Positions 6,573 through 11,095 of a stretch of DNA of 11,095 nucleotides are shown here, piece by piece. The stretch comes from Balneolaceae bacterium UBA1514 (GTDB lineage: Bacteria; Bacteroidota; Rhodothermia; Balneolales; Balneolaceae), in contig DCQQ01000004.1 in the NCBI GenBank assembly GCA_002323515.1, forward strand, positions 1-11,095, in the 5' to 3' direction. The stretch's first letter is position 1, and each line of letters starts with the position of its first letter. The position numbers and the translations under genes are program-made. The notes below the pieces were generated by a model. That model searched no databases, had not been told where the DNA came from, and saw only the letters and a list, made by a program, of their open reading frames with translations.

Positions 6573-8561
6573 TCAATTTTGGACCTCACCTAGCTTTACT
6601 GCCCAGATGCCGGAATTCCAATCCGAAAGAAATATTAGTCCTTTGTAAGGTTGGGGTCCCCAAGTAAAGGTTGAATTTGGTATAGCAGCGTTGGGATCAG
6701 AAGGTAAAAAGAGGGCAATTTCACGGCCCTGTTCATACAAGTCTCCCATTAGGTCACCAGATACATCAACCACTCGTAAACCGCCATTGTAGAAAGCAGC
6801 ATACATGACATCGTTTTCAATCCAGTAGTTGTGAGAACCTGCTTCAGGCACCTGATAGCGTGCTACTTCATCTGGATTATCCCAACCATCAAATTCGATA
6901 AAATGTACCCATCCCGCAGCACGATTAGGACCCTGAGTATCTAGACCATAAGGGAAAGCTTCATCACCTGCAGCTACATAAAATTTACCAGTAGACTTGG
7001 ATTTAAAGGGAAATGCGGCATGATTCCAACCACTCGGATAGCTGTAACTCCCAAGTGGGGTAGGATTATTTGGCCTTCCACCTGCTCCAGGCATATCAGC
7101 TGAGTTGGTTGACCCCACATCAACCACCACTACTCCATCTCCCCAGTTCGAGGAATATGCGATACCGTCTTCAATCCAGACATCATGAATGGAATGTCCA
7201 GGAGTATCGAGTTCAAATACCCCAACGGTGTAGGGATTGCGGGGATCCTCGATATTAATGATATCGTATTTGCGGCCATTATTTACTGCATAGACATGGT
7301 TTTTATAAATAAATGTGTTGTGTACTCCCCCAGTAAGTCCATCGGTATATTCTGACAAAATTGTAGTTTCCGAGGGGTTGGTCACGTCTAAGATGATAAT
7401 ACCATTTTTCCGATTAGAAGCCCCTTCGCGTGTTATGACGGCGATCGTACCATCTTCAGATACCTTTACATCATTAACGGTACGTGCATCTACCTCTACC
7501 GTATCTATGGTGTGTATGTTACTTGGATCGGTAATATCCCACAAAAATGCTTCCCCTCGGGCTCCCCAAGTCCCTGTAATGGCATAGTCTCGCCCATCAA
7601 CTCCTTCCCATACCCAAAGATCAGAGGTTTTGACATCTGGCACAATTCCTTTACCTACTACTTCTAAACTTCGACGAACCATTCTTGGTTCAACAGTAAT
7701 ATTCATGGTTACTTGAATAGCACCTGAACGTGCAATTATAGAGTATTTACCCGGATGGTTAGCAACAAAGCGACCATCCTGAGCTATTTGGGCAGAGCTT
7801 CCTTGCCCTAATTGATCATCAGGATAAGCCATAAAACTGTACTGGACAGGCATATTAGCTAGGGGTTTTCCGTTCACTTCCATCACAGACGCTGTAAAAT
7901 GGAGCACATCTCCTGTTTTAATAGCCTCTGAGCTTGAGTTAGTGACAGCTAGACTCATGCTAGTGGCCTTATTTATTACCACTTCCACAGGCCAACTAAA
8001 TTGCTCGGTACCAGCAAGGACATTAAGCTGAGCTATACCTGCGGCGTGAAGACTCAACTGGTTGAATTCATTTACGCTAAAAATAGATTGGTTGCTACTA
8101 CTGATGATAAGATCATCTATGCTTCTAACTGCATCTAGTGAATCGCGTACCTCAAAAGCGAGATCCAATGTAGTACCTGTGTAAAATGTATGACTAGCTT
8201 GCTCCCAATCCACACGGGTGATGGGTGGAAAAAGTACCACTACCTCAAAATCTTGACGAATCCTATCCGTGCCAAGTGTCATAGCCGAAATGGTATGAAT
8301 ACCAGGTTTAATCGCGTGTAATTCTCCTTCACGGCTAACCACCAATGACCTTCGAGCCCTAGAGAAAAAGACCACGGTATCAGGTGACACCTTACCTTCT
8401 GCATCTAGCACTTCTGCTTCAAGTTGGATTCGTTCATTAACCCTGAGTTTCAAAGAGGGGTTGAGAAGCTGAATCTGGGACTCTTGAGCATGGACAAACA
8501 ATGGAGTAATAACAAGGAACAAACAAAAAATGGAAACGACTTTGGCATTCATAATTCGCAA
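6573..8561 (-). CDS. Secreted LVIVD-repeat beta-propeller protein with N-terminal Ig-like domains
   Basis: A 662-residue exported protein. Residues 1-25 are a signal peptide (MNAKVVSIFCLFLVITPLF core, cleavage likely at VHA-Q, 25/26). Three Ig-like (BIG2-type) domains follow at about 28-110, 113-196 and 199-291, with strand patterns such as LKLRVNERIQLEAEVLDAEG and a closing GIHTISAMTLG. From about 296 to the end is an LVIVD-type propeller: repeated hydrophobic-Asp strands (IIILDVTNPSE, YDIINIEDPRNPYTVGVFE, GVVVVDVG, LRVVDVSGD) each preceded by a strand bearing H-N/D (H414, H459, H514, H577). It resembles 'choice-of-anchor B' surface proteins, though no C-terminal anchor or sorting domain is visible: the chain stops at the last blade strand (GIWAVKLGEVQN). 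No catalytic residues can be assigned; surface ligand or metal binding is a guess. It is the first gene of the minus-strand cluster. An alternative start at the fourth codon (8552) would give a cleaner signal peptide. Confidence 0.82.
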   Translation of the reverse strand: MRIMNAKVVSIFCLFLVITPLFVHAQESQIQLLNPSLKLRVNERIQLEAEVLDAEGKVSPDTVVFFSRARRSLVVSREGELHAIKPGIHTISAMTLGTDRIRQDFEVVVLFPPITRVDWEQASHTFYTGTTLDLAFEVRDSLDAVRSIDDLIISSSNQSIFSVNEFNQLSLHAAGIAQLNVLAGTEQFSWPVEVVINKATSMSLAVTNSSSEAIKTGDVLHFTASVMEVNGKPLANMPVQYSFMAYPDDQLGQGSSAQIAQDGRFVANHPGKYSIIARSGAIQVTMNITVEPRMVRRSLEVVGKGIVPDVKTSDLWVWEGVDGRDYAITGTWGARGEAFLWDITDPSNIHTIDTVEVDARTVNDVKVSEDGTIAVITREGASNRKNGIIILDVTNPSETTILSEYTDGLTGGVHNTFIYKNHVYAVNNGRKYDIINIEDPRNPYTVGVFELDTPGHSIHDVWIEDGIAYSSNWGDGVVVVDVGSTNSADMPGAGGRPNNPTPLGSYSYPSGWNHAAFPFKSKSTGKFYVAAGDEAFPYGLDTQGPNRAAGWVHFIEFDGWDNPDEVARYQVPEAGSHNYWIENDVMYAAFYNGGLRVVDVSGDLMGDLYEQGREIALFLPSDPNAAIPNSTFTWGPQPYKGLIFLSDWNSGIWAVKLGEVQN

Positions 8562-8845
8562 AATTTTAAGGCTTAAAAAAAATATTTTACTAACAAGGAT
8601 AGCTCTCGATTAGCTCTTAATCGTGTAAGTGTTGTTCAGATAAAAGGATAGGTGAACAGCACCACTAAAGTAGACAATATATAAATGGGCTGCTATTAAT
8701 CAGAAAAAAAAAGTAGAAATCCGTAATTTATATACAATACTAAGGGCTAATATCTTAGTGAGTTAATCTAGCAGACGAATGCGTGCTTTAAGGTTCAATT
8801 TAGCCGCCTGCCACCCCCATAAATATCTTATTTGAGCACCTAATA
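8562..8845. promoter_or_regulatory. Divergent intergenic region between the LVIVD gene and gcvP
   Basis: This 284-bp stretch must hold both outward promoters. It is A/T rich, with an A8 run near 8574, an A9 run near 8704 and TATA-like sequence at 8729-8738. Inverted repeats seen: CGATTA/TAATCG (8607-8612/8618-8623), a 10-bp stem at 8629-8638/8653-8662, and ACTAAG/CTTAGT (8739-8744/8754-8759). An 18-codon open frame at 8779-8835 lacks support as a gene. No glycine riboswitch features were recognised ahead of gcvP. Exact promoter positions cannot be fixed by reading. Confidence 0.5.
8629..8662. repeat. 10-bp inverted repeat (stem-loop or operator) upstream of gcvP
   Basis: GTGTTGTTCA (8629-8638) pairs with TGAACAGCAC (8653-8662) over ten positions with a single G-T wobble, around a 14-base purine-rich loop. 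No T-run follows on either strand, so it is not a standard terminator. A regulator-binding dyad with TGTTCA-type half-sites, or an RNA hairpin in one of the divergent leaders, would fit. Confidence 0.4.
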
Positions 8846-11095
8846 ATGAGTATATCTTTTCAAAAATTACCTTTTGCCTATCGACATCATGGAATGAGTG
8901 CTACCGATCATCAACACATGCTGGAGACGATCAATGCTAAAGACCTGGAGCAGTTGATCGCAGAAACAATTCCTGACGGTATTCGATCTAAAAGTGATTT
9001 AGCCATTCCCTCGGCAATTACAGAAGAAGAATTTTTAGTGGAATTCCGGGAGATTGCTCAAAAAAATAAAGTATATACCTCATACATAGGCCAGGGGTAT
9101 TACGATACCTTCTTGCCAGCGGTTATTCAAAGAAACATTTTAGAAAACCCTGCATGGTACACCGCTTATACCCCATATCAGGCAGAAATTGCACAAGGCC
9201 GGATGGAAGCGATCATCAACTTTCAAACGATGGTCAGCGATCTTACAGGAATGGAATTAGCCAACGCCTCGTTACTCGATGAAGCTACCGCAGCGGCTGA
9301 AGCCATGACGATGCTGTATGGACAGCGAAAAGGAAGTAAGAAAAAAACGGGTAACACTTTTTATGTGAGTGACAAAGTGTATCCTCAAACTCTTGATGTG
9401 CTCTATACCAGGTCAGCACCATTGGGCATTCGGGTCGAAGTGGGCGAATTAGCGAAATTAGATGTGACACGGGACGATGTATTTGGAATACTATTCCAAT
9501 ATCCAGAAGCCGATGGACAGGTGGTAAATTACGAGGCACTTCTTCAAGCTTGTAATGAGCATCAGGTATTTGTGGTAGCCGCGGCAGATCTGTTGAGTTT
9601 GACCTTATTGACTCCGCCTGGTGAGATGGGGGCCGACGTAGTAGTTGGGACTACGCAGCGTTTTGGTGTTCCGATGGGCTATGGCGGACCACATGCGGCG
9701 TATTTTGCAACGAAAGAAGCTTTTAAACGGCAAATACCAGGTCGAATCATTGGTGTAACACAAGATAAAGAAGGCCGACCAGCTTACCGTATGGCTCTTC
9801 AGACCAGAGAACAGCATATTCGCCGTGAAAAAGCGACCTCGAATATATGTACGGCACAAGTATTACTAGCCGTTATTGCGGGAATGTATGGGGTATATCA
9901 TGGTCCAGATGGGCTTAAACATATTGCATCACGTATTCATGGCTATACTGCTCTAACAAAAAAGCTACTCGAATCCTTAGGTGTAAAAGTTCAAACAACC
10001 GAGTATTTTGACACCTTAAGCTTCCGAATGAAACGTAGCCATTTAGAACCTGTTGCTACAAAGCTAGAAACAAATTTCTATTATGCTACCGATGATACCG
10101 TTAGTTTAAGTTGGGATGAAGCGAAAGACCTTGATGATCTCAAGCTTCTACAGCAAATTTTCGAAGAGGTGACAGGAGAGCAGTCCGACCTAGACTTCTC
10201 TCAGGAAATGGATAAACTCGAAATGCAATTGCCTTCAAGCATTCTTAGGGATTCAGAGTTTATGAGTCATGAGGTATTTCATGCATATCGAACAGAACAT
10301 GAAATGCTTCGTTATATGAAGCGTTTAGAATTAAAGGATCTTTCTTTGGTTCACTCCATGATTTCCCTAGGTTCTTGTACGATGAAGCTAAATGCTACCA
10401 GTGAAATGATTCCCCTAAGTTGGCCAGAGTTTGCACACATCCATCCATTTGCACCACCCGAGCAAGCCCAGGGCTATACTCAGATGTTTAAAGAATTAGA
10501 GGCATGGCTTGCAGATATTACTGGATTTGATGCGATATCATTCCAACCGAATTCGGGTGCTCAAGGGGAATATGCTGGGTTAATGACCATACGAGCTTAT
10601 CATGAGCATAGGGGAGACTCTCATCGTAATGTGGCTTTAATCCCGGCTTCTGCACATGGAACAAACCCAGCCAGTGCTGTGATGGCAGGTATGGACGTGG
10701 TTGTAGTAGAAACGGATAAGCATGGGAATATTTCCTCTGAAGATTTGGAAGCTAAAGTGGAACAGTACTCTGATCGCTTAGCAGCTCTAATGATTACCTA
10801 TCCATCTACTCATGGGGTATTTGAGCATAAAGTGAAAGATTTTTGTGCTCTTATTCACCAACATGGCGGACAGGTCTATATGGATGGGGCAAATATGAAT
10901 GCACAAGTTGGACTAACTAGTCCACAAGAAATAGGTGCAGATGTCTGTCATTTAAATTTACACAAAACATTTGCTATACCTCATGGCGGTGGAGGCCCAG
11001 GTGTAGGACCAATTTCTGTAGCTAAACACCTTGAGGATTTTTTACCTTCAAATCCCATTGTAAAAACTGGTGGAAATAAACCAATTGAGTCAATT
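8846..11095 (+). CDS. gcvP: Glycine dehydrogenase (decarboxylating), glycine cleavage system P protein (3' truncated)
   Basis: The frame is open from ATG 8846 to the window end: 750 codons of a long-form protein usually about 950-970 residues, so roughly the last fifth is outside. GcvP is the PLP-dependent P protein of the glycine cleavage system: it decarboxylates glycine and passes the aminomethyl group to lipoyl H protein (GcvH). The N-terminal half (P1-like) shows YTPYQAEIAQGRMEAIINFQT, ELANASLLDEATAAAEAM and VPMGYGGPHAAYFA. The catalytic half (P2-like) shows SLGSCTMKLN (507-516), AHGTNPASA (H604 expected to stack on PLP), MDGANMNAQVG (D680) and the PLP lysine K707 in CHLNLHKTFAIPHGGGGPG. 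All key residues visible are intact. The start fits the family N-terminus (FAYRHHGMSATDHQHML); there is no Shine-Dalgarno sequence. It is transcribed divergently from the LVIVD gene; gcvH and gcvT are not in the window. Confidence 0.97.
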   Translation, partial: MSISFQKLPFAYRHHGMSATDHQHMLETINAKDLEQLIAETIPDGIRSKSDLAIPSAITEEEFLVEFREIAQKNKVYTSYIGQGYYDTFLPAVIQRNILENPAWYTAYTPYQAEIAQGRMEAIINFQTMVSDLTGMELANASLLDEATAAAEAMTMLYGQRKGSKKKTGNTFYVSDKVYPQTLDVLYTRSAPLGIRVEVGELAKLDVTRDDVFGILFQYPEADGQVVNYEALLQACNEHQVFVVAAADLLSLTLLTPPGEMGADVVVGTTQRFGVPMGYGGPHAAYFATKEAFKRQIPGRIIGVTQDKEGRPAYRMALQTREQHIRREKATSNICTAQVLLAVIAGMYGVYHGPDGLKHIASRIHGYTALTKKLLESLGVKVQTTEYFDTLSFRMKRSHLEPVATKLETNFYYATDDTVSLSWDEAKDLDDLKLLQQIFEEVTGEQSDLDFSQEMDKLEMQLPSSILRDSEFMSHEVFHAYRTEHEMLRYMKRLELKDLSLVHSMISLGSCTMKLNATSEMIPLSWPEFAHIHPFAPPEQAQGYTQMFKELEAWLADITGFDAISFQPNSGAQGEYAGLMTIRAYHEHRGDSHRNVALIPASAHGTNPASAVMAGMDVVVVETDKHGNISSEDLEAKVEQYSDRLAALMITYPSTHGVFEHKVKDFCALIHQHGGQVYMDGANMNAQVGLTSPQEIGADVCHLNLHKTFAIPHGGGGPGVGPISVAKHLEDFLPSNPIVKTGGNKPIESI

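Noticed and set aside
8590..8595. A CTAACA half-site upstream of the LVIVD gene resembling the ZIP operator
   Set aside because: Only one half is present with no matching TGTTAG arm, so it is too short to claim metal regulation of the propeller genes.
8779..8835. An 18-codon open frame just upstream of gcvP, possibly a leader peptide
   Set aside because: It has no ribosome site, no run of regulatory codons (for example Gly) and no attenuator hairpin after it; frames this short arise by chance.
8562..8845. A glycine riboswitch ahead of gcvP
   Set aside because: The paired aptamer cores with conserved G-rich and GCCGAAGG-like segments expected for that class could not be found on the plus strand.
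9285..9859. Two 84-codon open frames on the minus strand inside gcvP
   Set aside because: They lie fully within a strongly conserved coding sequence, have no recognisable protein features and are shadows of gcvP.

Overview
The window looks like chromosomal DNA of a free-living Gram-negative bacterium of the Bacteroidota/Rhodothermota-Balneolota side of the tree. The support is indirect: moderate-to-low GC, start codons mostly without a Shine-Dalgarno sequence (AT-rich leaders), secreted beta-propeller proteins whose signal peptides end in Ala-Gln, and a housekeeping long-form glycine dehydrogenase. The phylum call is an inference from style, not from a marker gene. No phage, IS, CRISPR, rRNA or tRNA features were seen.

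Layout. (1) Positions 2-4082, plus strand: the 3' third of the ABC-F translation factor gene ettA; a 12-TM UMF1/Atg22-like major facilitator; then a ydbS-ydbT-like pair of membrane proteins with bacterial PH (DUF304) domains, overlapping by 8 bp. (2) A 52-bp convergent gap that holds an imperfect 20-bp repeat able to form a hairpin. (3) Positions 4135-8561, minus strand: read in transcription order, a 662-aa secreted protein with three Ig-like domains and an LVIVD-type propeller, a 437-aa secreted YVTN/YncE-like propeller with a His/Met-rich loop, and a ZIP-family metal transporter. (4) A 284-bp divergent intergenic region with inverted repeats. (5) Position 8846 to the window end, plus strand: gcvP (glycine cleavage P protein), cut by the window edge after 750 codons.

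The most interesting part is the minus-strand cluster. Between the second propeller gene and the ZIP gene lies a 13-bp perfect palindrome. Its GTTAG-A-CTAAC core differs only at the central base from the DtxR/IdeR-type operator core, and a second TTTAG-N6-CTAAA dyad follows a few bases away. A metal-sensor-type operator beside a ZIP transporter, next to a secreted propeller with seven His and two Met in 28 residues, suggests a divalent-metal (Mn/Fe/Zn, or Cu for the loop) acquisition or handling module. The three-gene association is inference; the sites and motifs are read directly. The two propeller genes (55 bp apart) could be one transcript, while the 241-bp gap before the ZIP gene suggests it has its own promoter. 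The remaining genes are ordinary housekeeping or envelope genes.
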